Shown here: in pieces, positions 1-7,851 of the stretch
How the letters are laid out: each line of letters opens with the position of its first letter
Position numbering within the stretch: position 1 is the stretch's first letter
Source of the DNA: Chitinophagaceae bacterium
GTDB lineage: Bacteria; Bacteroidota; Bacteroidia; Chitinophagales; Chitinophagaceae
Length of the DNA stretch: 39,579 nucleotides
Assembly (NCBI GenBank): GCA_023251255.1
Contig: JAHEZD010000055.1
Coordinates: 1-39,579 of the forward strand
Direction: 5' to 3'
Translations under genes and position numbers: made by a program
Notes under the pieces: generated by a model
What the model saw: the letters and a program-made list of their open reading frames with translations, nothing else
Database searches by the model: none
Told to the model about the DNA's origin: nothing

Positions 1-123
1 CCTTTTGCGTAAGCTTTTGGCCTTACCTACATACAGTAGCTCATCTTTGGAATCGAAGTACTTGTAGATTCCTGGTTGGAGTGGGACCGTATGGGCTATT
101 TGCTGAAACTGCGAAGCATTCAT
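1..123 (-). CDS. uvrC: UvrC excinuclease subunit, N-terminal 41 residues only (cut by window edge)
   Basis: Only the first 41 codons are inside the window; the gene runs off the left edge. The start ATG is at 123-121 and the frame stays open to base 1. The peptide has the GIY-YIG nuclease signature of UvrC: PGIYKYFD around residues 17-24, then LLYVGKAKSLRKR at 29-41, with YVG in place of YIG. This is the N-terminal nuclease domain that makes the 3' incision in UvrABC nucleotide excision repair. The stop of the upstream lipoprotein gene is only 6 bases before this ATG, so the two are probably co-transcribed. The family call rests on the LYVGKAK-x-LRKR motif, which is very typical of UvrC; other GIY-YIG proteins do not usually have it. 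Confidence 0.9.
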   Translation of the reverse strand, partial: MNASQFQQIAHTVPLQPGIYKYFDSKDELLYVGKAKSLRKR

Positions 124-129
124 TACATT

Positions 130-708
130 TTATTTATGCCAGGTAACGGTTGTGGTAGTCAGTACCCCTTTTGCATCCTTCCCTTCAGCATATTTCGTGA
201 TATAGAATTTTTGACCTGGCAACCAACAATAGTTCTCTGTAAAAGAAGAATCATTTTTAGATGAAATAACCCGGATGTCAACCCTGTTCAACTTTTTACC
301 TTCCTCATCCATATTGGCATCCACTGATTTAATATCCAAACTGGGATTAATGGAAGCATAGTTGAACGTTACGCTGTTGGTGGCTAAGCTCCTGAAAATA
401 CTTTCCTTATAAAACCGTTTTATGGACAAACTGGTTATATCCTTTTCAAGAAATTTCTTTGCCAAAGCGTTGAATTCGGTTGAATCTATTGGCACAGAGT
501 CTATTCTTGATTTGTCCATGAAAACAGCCTTATAGATTTTCGCTTTGGATTGAACAACTGAGCGGATATCCTCCCCAATATAAAAATTCACAGGGAAATA
601 GTTGGTTGTATCTTCCACAATAGCTTTTTCAGCTTGTTTATTTGTTCCGCTCTTGCACGATATAGTACAAACCAATATGATAATAATGAAAGGAAATATT
701 CTGCTCAT
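130..708 (-). CDS. Small predicted lipoprotein, unknown function
   Basis: A 192-residue protein starting at ATG 708-706. It begins with a hydrophobic signal (residues about 4-17) ending at Cys18 in the context T-I-S-C, followed by KSGTNKQ. This looks like a type II signal peptide, although the lipobox is not ideal. The rest is polar, with no motif I recognise. It probably sits in the periplasm or outer membrane. A TACTTTTG promoter element lies only about 5 bases upstream of the ATG, so the mRNA may have almost no leader. uvrC follows after 6 bases. The product could be a conserved lipoprotein that merely shares the uvrC transcript; nothing in the sequence ties it to DNA repair. Confidence 0.75.
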   Translation of the reverse strand: MSRIFPFIIIILVCTISCKSGTNKQAEKAIVEDTTNYFPVNFYIGEDIRSVVQSKAKIYKAVFMDKSRIDSVPIDSTEFNALAKKFLEKDITSLSIKRFYKESIFRSLATNSVTFNYASINPSLDIKSVDANMDEEGKKLNRVDIRVISSKNDSSFTENYCWLPGQKFYITKYAEGKDAKGVLTTTTVTWHK

Positions 709-712
709 GCTG

Positions 713-720
713 CAAAAGTA
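713..720 (-). promoter_or_regulatory. Bacteroidota-type -7 element for the lipoprotein-uvrC transcript
   Basis: The minus strand reads TACTTTTG here, a full match to the TAnnTTTG -7 consensus. The ATG at 708 is so close that transcription would start at or just before it. I see no good -33 TTG at the usual distance. Confidence 0.45.
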
Positions 721-732
721 TTTATATGAACA

Positions 733-762
733 ATAAAAAACTGCTGCATAACTGCAACAGTT
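733..762 (-). terminator. Intrinsic terminator after the sigma/barrel operon
   Basis: On the minus strand a 10-bp stem (AACTGTTGCA with TGCAGCAGTT, one G-U pair) and a 4-base loop GTTA are followed directly by a T run. It lies just after the stop of the beta-barrel gene at 789 and separates it from the lipoprotein gene. Confidence 0.65.
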
Positions 763-788
763 GTATTATTTTAAAAAAGGCAACCTGT

Positions 789-2285
789 TTATAATGATTT
801 TGTAAAGCCAATCTTCAAGCCATAGTCAAGCCTGTATTCCTTTATTGGATATTTTTCGGTATAGGTTGGTAAATGCTGATACCTTACCTGAGGGCCAAAG
901 TACCATTTAGTAGCACCTACTTTGTAGGTTATGTTCAACTCGGCACTGGAGTTTACATTCCACCTACGTAAAAAAGGCGTACCATCTGTATAAAGTTTGT
1001 AGTCAGTAGAAATGATATAAAGGTTTTTATTGAGTGTCAAGGTAGGTTGGATGCTTCCGCCAACGCTAAACCCTAAATGTCTACGCTGGAAAAAATCCCA
1101 CTGCAAACCAACTGGCATTGATATTTGATAAAGTTTATTATCAAGCTGCGATTCCTTGTAACCATTTGTATTGCTGAAACTTGAGTACTGGGTAATTGTA
1201 TCCAGTTTATTGTTGCTAACGATGGCTATGGTTGCCAATTTTGTGTTGGTAGAATATCCATCAATATAATACTGTCTAATATTGAACTGTATCCCACTCT
1301 TTAACTTGAGCCTTTTGGTCAGCCTGTACATAACGCCAAGGCCCACTTCCGTACCCATTGCCGGCTTATGCCTTACCACATCGTTTACGTTCACATTATA
1401 ATTTAAAGCAGTAGGGCCACTTGTTGGAGATGTCCGTCCTGAATAATTGTTCCTTTCCTTATCATCTACTAGTTTCCGATAGCTTATGGATGGGGTTATG
1501 TAAACTTGGAAATCAAGTTTAGATGGTCCTTGTTTGGAGAGTAGCGACGGCAATTGATATATGTTGCCTTCTTCAAATGCGGGGTTATCGTCAATCGATT
1601 TTTTGAACAAACTTCTAGTCTTTATTCGATCCTGCAATGAAGCTATCGATAGCTTATTGTTCCTCTGAACAGCAACTACTTCCTGTGCCCCTGATTCCTT
1701 GTTGATATTATTGACTGCTATTGAAGACGATGGAGCATTATCCATAAGCCTCCTTTTAATTTCCTTTTCTATGTTCTTATTACCTACAGCGATTAATTTG
1801 TCAATATTTTCCGATGCCTTATTTGCATCAATGATATGCGGTTCATATAAAACAACTTCGCTTTTAGCTATGTTTGGAACAGTTGCTACCAAAGGGCTTT
1901 CTTCAGAAAGCCAATCTTCATAAGCTGCCATCTCTTCTTCCCTTGCCTTCTCTTTTAACAAAGTCAATGTTCTAGTGGTAATGTTATTAGAGAACAATTG
2001 TTCTTGATAGCTAATATTCTTATTAGCTGAAACAGTTTCGTTTGTTGCAGTAGGTGGTTTTGAAATATTCAGAGTTGGTTCTGCAGGATGGTTATTAAGT
2101 ATTGTGGAAATAGTAAGTGCAGAAATGATGAACAACCCAAAAATGGTAAGGGCGGGCCATGCTTTTTTGGGGTGCAGTTCCTGATGGATGTTCCTCCAGA
2201 TCTTATCTGAAGGATACATTCTATGCTGTTTGGTTTCATCTTTCAGAAACTGCTCAAATTCATTATCGTTGTAAAGGTTTTCCAT
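789..2285 (-). CDS. Anti-sigma-like membrane protein with C-terminal outer-membrane beta-barrel-like region
   Basis: A 498-residue protein. Residues 1-42 are a charged, presumably cytoplasmic segment (DNEFEQFLKDET, then PSDKIWRNIHQELHP). One transmembrane helix covers about 43-62, followed by a long low-complexity periplasmic linker rich in Ser, Asn, Lys and Glu. From about 255 to the C-terminus there are alternating aromatic strands typical of a PorT-like or outer-membrane beta-barrel domain, ending in KIGFTKSL. The gene starts 26 bases after the stop of the ECF sigma gene, so this is probably its partner. The N-terminus lacks the zinc motif of classical zf-HC2 anti-sigma factors, so an anti-sigma role is inferred from position and topology. 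How one chain would span from inner to outer membrane is unclear. The C-terminal domain might instead be a soluble barrel-like fold. Confidence 0.7.
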   Translation of the reverse strand: MENLYNDNEFEQFLKDETKQHRMYPSDKIWRNIHQELHPKKAWPALTIFGLFIISALTISTILNNHPAEPTLNISKPPTATNETVSANKNISYQEQLFSNNITTRTLTLLKEKAREEEMAAYEDWLSEESPLVATVPNIAKSEVVLYEPHIIDANKASENIDKLIAVGNKNIEKEIKRRLMDNAPSSSIAVNNINKESGAQEVVAVQRNNKLSIASLQDRIKTRSLFKKSIDDNPAFEEGNIYQLPSLLSKQGPSKLDFQVYITPSISYRKLVDDKERNNYSGRTSPTSGPTALNYNVNVNDVVRHKPAMGTEVGLGVMYRLTKRLKLKSGIQFNIRQYYIDGYSTNTKLATIAIVSNNKLDTITQYSSFSNTNGYKESQLDNKLYQISMPVGLQWDFFQRRHLGFSVGGSIQPTLTLNKNLYIISTDYKLYTDGTPFLRRWNVNSSAELNITYKVGATKWYFGPQVRYQHLPTYTEKYPIKEYRLDYGLKIGFTKSL

Positions 2286-2311
2286 TTATATCAACAGCCA
2301 GTGTTCGGTTA

Positions 2312-2887
2312 TTATTTTAGTGCCATTAACCAATTGAGGTCCTCTTTTGGTCTTTCAATGATTCTTTTCTTGATCAGAACAGTTTCCAACATTGCTTTTG
2401 CCCTTGTGTACTGGCTTCTGCTGGTGCTTTCTTCTATATCAAGCATATTGCCAATTTCCCTGTGACTGAACCCTTCTATAGCATACAAGTTAAGCACCGT
2501 CCTGTATCCCATTGGCAATAACCTTATACATTCAACTACTTGCTTTGCCTGCATGATGGATGGCATCGTCTCCTCTTTTACGGATAGTGTTGTAGCATAG
2601 GCCAAATCAATACTGTCGCTGAATTTTTTATGCTTCTTCAAAAAATTAATGCAGGTATGCACAATAATCCTTCTTATCCATCCTTCAAAAGCTCCTTTAT
2701 TTTGGAAAGTGTGCATCTGGGTAAACACTTTAATGAACCCTTCCTGAAGCATATCTTCTGCATCTTCTCTATTGTGAGCAAACCTGTAACAAACAGACAG
2801 CATTTTAGGGCTGTACCGGTTATACAATTCCCTTTGTGAGGCAGCATCACTATGCAGGCATCCAGCAATAATGGTTTGTTCTGTCAT
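2312..2887 (-). CDS. ECF-type RNA polymerase sigma factor
   Basis: A 191-residue sigma-70 family protein of extracytoplasmic-function type. Region 2 spans about 20-85: RELYNRYSPKML, then NREDAEDMLQEGFIKVF, which is the core-binding and -10 recognition part. Region 4 spans about 120-175: LPMGYRTVLNLYAIEGFSHREIG, then a helix-turn-helix with SRSQYTRAKAML that would contact the -35 element. There is no region 1 or 3. ATG at 2887. The next gene, 26 bases downstream, encodes a membrane anti-sigma-like protein with a barrel domain, which suggests control by a cell-envelope signal. It diverges from the TonB-dependent receptor gene across 154 bases, so it could regulate that receptor, but this is only inference. 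Confidence 0.93.
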   Translation of the reverse strand: MTEQTIIAGCLHSDAASQRELYNRYSPKMLSVCYRFAHNREDAEDMLQEGFIKVFTQMHTFQNKGAFEGWIRRIIVHTCINFLKKHKKFSDSIDLAYATTLSVKEETMPSIMQAKQVVECIRLLPMGYRTVLNLYAIEGFSHREIGNMLDIEESTSRSQYTRAKAMLETVLIKKRIIERPKEDLNWLMALK

Positions 2888-2908
2888 GGGGATTAATTAA
2901 GTAACCCT

Positions 2909-3017
2909 AAATATAGGACATAAAACTGTTTGATATGCTGCTTACAGGTTTTTGTTACTGCATCAAAAAAATATTTTTTTGCAACAATGATGAAATTATG
3001 AAACCAGTCCTATATTT
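2909..3017. promoter_or_regulatory. Divergent control region with an 11-base inverted pair
   Basis: The 154-base gap between the sigma gene (minus) and the TonB-dependent receptor gene (plus) holds the same 11 bases in opposite orientation: AAATATAGGAC at 2909-2919 and GTCCTATATTT at 3007-3017. Both copies overlap the -7 element expected for the gene they face. Confidence 0.45.
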
Positions 3018-3018
3018 G
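3011..3018 (+). promoter_or_regulatory. -7 element of the TonB-dependent receptor gene
   Basis: TATATTTG fits TAnnTTTG and is followed by CAACAA. The ATG at 3042 lies 24 bases on, so the leader would be about 15-18 bases. The nearest upstream TTTG (2978-2981) is 29 bases away, further than usual. Confidence 0.5.
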
Positions 3019-3041
3019 CAACAACGTATCAAATATAGTTT

Positions 3042-5465
3042 ATGAATAAAATTATCTACTTCACCTTAGTCTTAGCAACACTTCTATTTAATGCCCCAGT
3101 TCAAGCAAATCCTTCTGGAACAGACAGGTTACCAGGAAAATCATCCTTATCAGGAAAAGTGATGGATGCAAAAACAGGAACTGTTTTGCAAGGAGCCGTT
3201 ATTTTTGTTCATGACATAAAGGTTACAGCGGTTTCGGGTAGCGATGGCTCTTTTTCAACAACAAAATTTCCTGCTGGCAAATATTTGGTGGAAGTAAGTT
3301 TTATTGGATATGCCACACTTATTGAAACAGTTGATTTAACCAATGATGCAATTAAAAACTTCTCCCTGGCCGAATCGGTTGCTGAACATGAAGGCGTTAC
3401 TGTTACAGGCGTAGGTTCTGCTACAAAACTGAAACAATCTGCTCAACCAGTAACCATTGTAAAGCGTACCGATCTGTTGCAAACCACTTCTACCAATATC
3501 ATTGATGCTCTAGGCAAGCGTGTACCGGGCTTGACATCCTTGGGAACCGGTCCCGCCATTTCAAAACCAGTTATTAGAGGCCTTGGTTACAATAGGGTTG
3601 TGGTTATTAATGATGGTGTCCGCCAAGAAGGTCAGCAATGGGGTGATGAACATGGAATAGAGGTGGACGAAAACAGTATCCAAAAGGCCGAGGTGATAAA
3701 AGGGCCCGCTTCATTAATGTATGGCAGTGATGCCATGGCAGGTGTGGTGAATTTATTGACCAATGTACCAGTGGAACAAGGAACAATCAAAGGCAATCTA
3801 GGCTATAATCTAATTGACAATAACGGCCTCAACAATTTCAATGGAAACGTTGCGGGTAATTTAAAAAATGGTTTCAACTGGAATATGTATGGCACCTATA
3901 AATCTGCCAAGGATTATCAGAATAAATACGATGGCAGGGTTTTTAACAGCCGTTACAATGAAAGGAATTTTGGGGGATATATTGGCATCAATAAATCGTG
4001 GGGGTTCAGCCATTTATTACTGAGCAATTTCAATCAGCACCTGGGCCTGGTAGAAGGAGAAAGGGATGCAACAACAGGCAGGTTCACTATTTTTGGAGGC
4101 ACGCCCAATGAAAGGGAGGCAACAAATGATGAGCTCAATAGCAGGTATTTGTTCACTCCTTATCAGCATATCAACCACTTCAAAGTTTCGAGTGATAACA
4201 GTTTTGCAGTTGGTACAGGAAGGTTGACCTTCAATATAGGTTTCCAACGCAACCAAAGAAAGGAATTCGGTGACCCAGATGCGTCCACAACACCGAACCT
4301 ATATTTTGATTTAAAAACCACTACCTACAATCTCCAGTACCATTTTGCTGATAAAAATGGATGGAAAACGTCCATTGGCCTAAACGGAATGCAACAGCAA
4401 AACGAGAACAAGGCAGAGGAAGTGCTGATACCTGCTTACAAACAATTTGACGCAGGCATCTTCATTTACACCAAAAAAACATTTAATAAACTAACCCTCA
4501 GCGGCGGCATTCGCCAAGATTACAGAAATGTAAAGGGAGATCAGTTTAATGAAGCTGGCACCGTGAAATTTGCTGCTTTCACAAAGAACTTTTCCAACAC
4601 AAGCGGAAGCGTTGGCGTGACTTATGAGGCAACTAAAAGCTTAACACTGAAGTTCAATGTGGCAAGAGGCTACAGGGCACCGTCTGTGGCAGAATTATCT
4701 ACCAATGGCGTGCATGAGGGCACCAACCGTTATGAATATGGCGACAACAATTTACAAACAGAAACATCCTTTCAGTTGGATGCTGGCGTAGAATACAATG
4801 CAGAACATTTTTCCTTCGCAGTAAACGCTTTTTACAACAATATCCACAACTATATCTACTACAGAAAACTGGAAGGAGTGGGTGGAAGCGATTCAATTGT
4901 TATCACACCTGATGGACCTGTTACAGCTTTCAAATTCAGTCAGGCAAGTGCTTCCTTATTGGGTTTTGAAGTGAAATTCGACATCCATCCACACCCATTG
5001 GACTGGTTGCATTTTGAAAACAGTTTTTCATTTGTAGCAGGTACGTTCAACCAAAGCTTTGAAGGAACCAACAAATTACCTTTTATACCAGCACCTAGAT
5101 TGCAGAGTGAGCTCCGTGGAGATTTTAAAAAACTTGGTAGCGCTATTAAGAACCTATACTTGAAATTGGAAATGGACAATGTAAGCACGCAGAACAGCAT
5201 TTTTTATGCTTACAATACCGAGACTGCAACAAGTGGCTATACATTGTTCAACATTGGAACAGGTGCCGACATCAGCAATAAGGGCAAGAAACTGTTCAGC
5301 ATTTATGCAGCCTTGAACAACATTACAGATGTAGCTTATCAAAGCCATCTAAGCCGTTTAAAATATACTGCCATTAACAATGTTACAAGTAGGGAGGGTG
5401 TGTTCAATATGGGCAGGAACTTCAGCTTAAAAATTGCCGTTCCTATTGACTTTAGACTGAAATGA
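3042..5465 (+). CDS. TonB-dependent outer-membrane receptor with CarboxypepD_reg-like N-terminus
   Basis: An 807-residue outer-membrane transporter. A Sec signal peptide covers residues 1-22 (cleavage near VQANP). A carboxypeptidase-regulatory-like beta domain, frequent in Bacteroidota receptors, spans about 36-110 (SGKVMDAKTGTVLQGA and FIGYATL). The plug follows at about 120-245, with PVIRGLGYNRVVVINDGVRQ, the QWGDEHGIEVD stretch and VIKGPASLMYGSDAMAGVVN. The rest is a 22-strand-type barrel ending in an aromatic-poor FRLK. The plug stretch GVRQEGQQWGDEHG resembles that of ZnuD-type metal or haem receptors, so a metal or metal-chelate substrate is possible; I cannot fix it. No SusD partner is next to it, which argues against a glycan SusCD pair. 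It diverges from an ECF sigma gene. Confidence 0.93.
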   Translation: MNKIIYFTLVLATLLFNAPVQANPSGTDRLPGKSSLSGKVMDAKTGTVLQGAVIFVHDIKVTAVSGSDGSFSTTKFPAGKYLVEVSFIGYATLIETVDLTNDAIKNFSLAESVAEHEGVTVTGVGSATKLKQSAQPVTIVKRTDLLQTTSTNIIDALGKRVPGLTSLGTGPAISKPVIRGLGYNRVVVINDGVRQEGQQWGDEHGIEVDENSIQKAEVIKGPASLMYGSDAMAGVVNLLTNVPVEQGTIKGNLGYNLIDNNGLNNFNGNVAGNLKNGFNWNMYGTYKSAKDYQNKYDGRVFNSRYNERNFGGYIGINKSWGFSHLLLSNFNQHLGLVEGERDATTGRFTIFGGTPNEREATNDELNSRYLFTPYQHINHFKVSSDNSFAVGTGRLTFNIGFQRNQRKEFGDPDASTTPNLYFDLKTTTYNLQYHFADKNGWKTSIGLNGMQQQNENKAEEVLIPAYKQFDAGIFIYTKKTFNKLTLSGGIRQDYRNVKGDQFNEAGTVKFAAFTKNFSNTSGSVGVTYEATKSLTLKFNVARGYRAPSVAELSTNGVHEGTNRYEYGDNNLQTETSFQLDAGVEYNAEHFSFAVNAFYNNIHNYIYYRKLEGVGGSDSIVITPDGPVTAFKFSQASASLLGFEVKFDIHPHPLDWLHFENSFSFVAGTFNQSFEGTNKLPFIPAPRLQSELRGDFKKLGSAIKNLYLKLEMDNVSTQNSIFYAYNTETATSGYTLFNIGTGADISNKGKKLFSIYAALNNITDVAYQSHLSRLKYTAINNVTSREGVFNMGRNFSLKIAVPIDFRLK

Positions 5466-5566
5466 TTGTTGACGAACCGCAGGTGGAGGTTTCCTACCGA
5501 TTGCCAAATAGTTGGCACCTGGAGTTAATCAATCAATTAACCGCTAAAGACATTAATTTGCATTAA
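5462..5566 (+). CDS. Possible 34-residue ORF overlapping the receptor stop (ATGA)
   Basis: The ATG overlaps the TonB receptor stop as ATGA, a junction typical of translational coupling. The frame reads 34 codons (MIVDEPQVEVSYRLPNSWH at the start, AKDINLH at the end) to TAA at 5566, 8 bases before the next gene. There is no signal sequence and no motif I know. It may be chance, or the remnant of a longer gene. Confidence 0.25.
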   Translation: MIVDEPQVEVSYRLPNSWHLELINQLTAKDINLH

Positions 5567-5574
5567 TTAAAATT

Positions 5575-6276
5575 ATGGCACAAGGAACTGTTTATCTTAT
5601 TCCGACCTTCCTGCATGAAGATGCTTTGCATACATTACCTGCTTACCTTATTGATGCCATAAAAAATTGCGATGTTTTTTTTGTGGAGAACGAAAAAACA
5701 ACCCGCCGCTTCTTCAAAAGACTGTGGAGGGAAATGGTGATTGACCATTATCAATGGCATACCATCCACAAAGCAGAAGATGAGGTAAAATCTGCTTTCA
5801 TCCAAGCTATCAAAGAAGGTAAAAATATTGGGATTGTAAGTGAAGCTGGCTGTCCTGGCATTGCAGACCCAGGCCAGATCTTGGTAGAGGCAGCTCAGCA
5901 AATCAACGCTGTTGTAAAGCCATTGGTGGGGCCATCCTCCATCCTGTTAGCCTTAATGGCTAGTGGCATGAATGGCCAATGCTTCCAATTTCATGGCTAC
6001 TTGCCAATAGATGGTTCGGAAAGGAAGAAGAAAATAAAGGAACTGGAGATGGATAGCCATAAAAGAAAATGCACCCAGATTTTTATTGAAACGCCTTACC
6101 GAAACAATGCCCTGATAAAAGATGTGCTGGACAGTTGCAACGCTGTGACCCAATTGTGCATAGCGGTTGACATTACTGCACCAGCAGAAAGTATCCTCAC
6201 CAAATCAATTAAGGATTGGAAGCAGCAAGTACCAGATATTCATAAAAGACTGGGAATATTCCTTATTCAGGCTTAA
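5575..6276 (+). CDS. SAM-dependent methyltransferase of the tetrapyrrole methylase/RsmI family
   Basis: A 233-residue protein with the TP-methylase fold. The N-terminus GTVYLIPTFL is a variant of the GxLYLVPTPIG start of RsmI. The motif VSEAGCPGIADPG (residues about 84-96) corresponds to the SAM-site SDAGTPxISDPG. PLVGPSSILLALMASG (about 116-131) matches the GPSAxxxALxxSG motif, and FHGYLP and FIETPYRN follow. RsmI 2'-O-methylates C1402 of 16S rRNA. This protein is shorter than standard RsmI (about 280) and the first motif is degenerate, so it may be a paralogue with another target. It ends 3 bases from the convergent M28 peptidase gene. Confidence 0.8.
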   Translation: MAQGTVYLIPTFLHEDALHTLPAYLIDAIKNCDVFFVENEKTTRRFFKRLWREMVIDHYQWHTIHKAEDEVKSAFIQAIKEGKNIGIVSEAGCPGIADPGQILVEAAQQINAVVKPLVGPSSILLALMASGMNGQCFQFHGYLPIDGSERKKKIKELEMDSHKRKCTQIFIETPYRNNALIKDVLDSCNAVTQLCIAVDITAPAESILTKSIKDWKQQVPDIHKRLGIFLIQA

Positions 6277-6279
6277 TAT

Positions 6280-7644
6280 TTACAAGCCGTATTTATCCAC
6301 CAAATAAACCAGCCCTGCCATATTCACTGCACCTAAAAGCAGTTCACGCTTGTTCACGTTTTCAAATACATCATTCCTTGCATGGTGCACATCAAAATAA
6401 CGTTGACCGTCGGGTTCCAACCCAGCTAAAGGGGTATTGAAAGCTTTATTCAAAAACCCAATATCGGCACCGCCGCCGCCAGCAAGCAGATCTTCTGTTC
6501 CATAAGGTTTCAACAATTTTAACCATGGCTGCATTTTTTCCATTTGCGCATTGCTCATGGTCAAGCCAAAACTTCTAGGTGTAAACCCACCGGCATCACT
6601 TTCCAGTGCGAAAATGTGCTTCTCTTTTTTTTCCTTAGCTACCTCAGCATATTTTTCAGCCCCTCTTGTTCCGTTTTCTTCATTGGCAAACAATACAAAA
6701 CGGATGCTATGTTTTGGCTTGTAGCCTAAGGCTTTAAAAGCTCTTGATACTTCCATCGTCTGTACGACCCCTGTTCCATCATCATGTGCTCCTTCTGCCA
6801 AATCCCAGCTATCCAAATGCCCACCAATGGTGATGTATTCATCTGGAAACTCACTCCCTTTTATTTCGCCGATTACATTATGGCCAATCGTATCCGACAA
6901 CATTTGCCCATGTGTAAGTAATGATACTTTAACAGAGGATTTCCTGCTTAACTGCCAAACATAGTCAGCGTCTTGAAAGCCCAAGGACACTGCCGGAATT
7001 TTCGGGAAACTGTCATTATAGACCATCGAGCCTGTATGGGGGTTATTGTCGGTCGATTCAGTCAACGAACGGATCATAATTCCAACAGCACCGTATTTGG
7101 CAGCGCGGCTTGCTCCATTTCTTCTATATATGCCACTTTCACCATAGCTTTTAAAGGGTCGTATATTAGTGGGATTGAACCCTGCATTGTAATACACAAT
7201 CTTGCCTTTAACTTCATCTTTCCTTTTCTCCAGTTCGTCAAAGTCTGCAACAGCTATTATATCAGCAATAATGGTTTTACTACAACCAAGCGAGTTGCCC
7301 AGTGCACAAGCATCCAATTGTTTTGTAGCTATTTTTCCATCAATTGTTGAAACAAGAACCTTGTCCCCTGTCCCCCTGACCCAATGTGGCACCATACACT
7401 CCTGCAAGTAAGCAAGTTCGGCACCTTGCTCCTTCATGGTTTTTAATCCCCATTGTTCTGCTTGTACCATTTGTGGTGAACCAGCCAATCTCCCCCCAAC
7501 TTGCTTTGTAAGTTGCCGCAACAAATTATAAGCTTTGCCATTACGCAAAATTTCATCCGACAACTTCTTGATGAAAATGGAATCTTCATCTTGGGCATTG
7601 GCAATAAAAGGTGCAACCAGGAGGAGGAGCAGTAATTTCTTCAT
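6280..7644 (-). CDS. Secreted M28 family zinc aminopeptidase/carboxypeptidase
   Basis: A 454-residue exported metallopeptidase. I chose the ATG at 7644, which gives a clean signal peptide (MKKLLLLLLVAPFIANAQ); an upstream TTG would add 20 residues that do not look like a signal. A PA-type insert lies in the middle. The M28 metal ligands are all visible: His in IGGHLDSWD, Asp in GAHDDGTG, the Glu pair in FANEENGTRGA, Asp in LESDAGGF and His in DVHHARND. The layout resembles the plasma glutamate carboxypeptidase (CPQ) group, so it probably trims peptides in the periplasm or outside the cell. Convergent with the methylase gene (3-base gap) and divergent from bshA. Confidence 0.9.
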   Translation of the reverse strand: MKKLLLLLLVAPFIANAQDEDSIFIKKLSDEILRNGKAYNLLRQLTKQVGGRLAGSPQMVQAEQWGLKTMKEQGAELAYLQECMVPHWVRGTGDKVLVSTIDGKIATKQLDACALGNSLGCSKTIIADIIAVADFDELEKRKDEVKGKIVYYNAGFNPTNIRPFKSYGESGIYRRNGASRAAKYGAVGIMIRSLTESTDNNPHTGSMVYNDSFPKIPAVSLGFQDADYVWQLSRKSSVKVSLLTHGQMLSDTIGHNVIGEIKGSEFPDEYITIGGHLDSWDLAEGAHDDGTGVVQTMEVSRAFKALGYKPKHSIRFVLFANEENGTRGAEKYAEVAKEKKEKHIFALESDAGGFTPRSFGLTMSNAQMEKMQPWLKLLKPYGTEDLLAGGGGADIGFLNKAFNTPLAGLEPDGQRYFDVHHARNDVFENVNKRELLLGAVNMAGLVYLVDKYGL

Positions 7645-7723
7645 GAGGTTAAAGTTAATTATGCTGGCAATATCCGTGCAATAAAAATGATGGATACACG
7701 TCAACCCTTTTTGAAAAGCGAAG

Positions 7724-7755
7724 TTTGTATTATTGATTTATGAACGGGATGTTTG
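7724..7755 (+). promoter_or_regulatory. Candidate promoter of bshA
   Basis: TTTG at 7724-7727, a 20-base spacer, then GATGTTTG at 7748-7755, which fits the -7 consensus at 7 of 8 positions. The spacing is right for a Bacteroidota promoter and would give a leader of roughly 90 bases before bshA. Confidence 0.4.
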
Positions 7756-7851
7756 CAATGCTTAAATAGTTGTTACTTGCAGAACTATTCATAGGTTATA
7801 GCCGATATTTCATCGAAGCGGCAATTGGCCATGTACTATTAACTAATAAAT

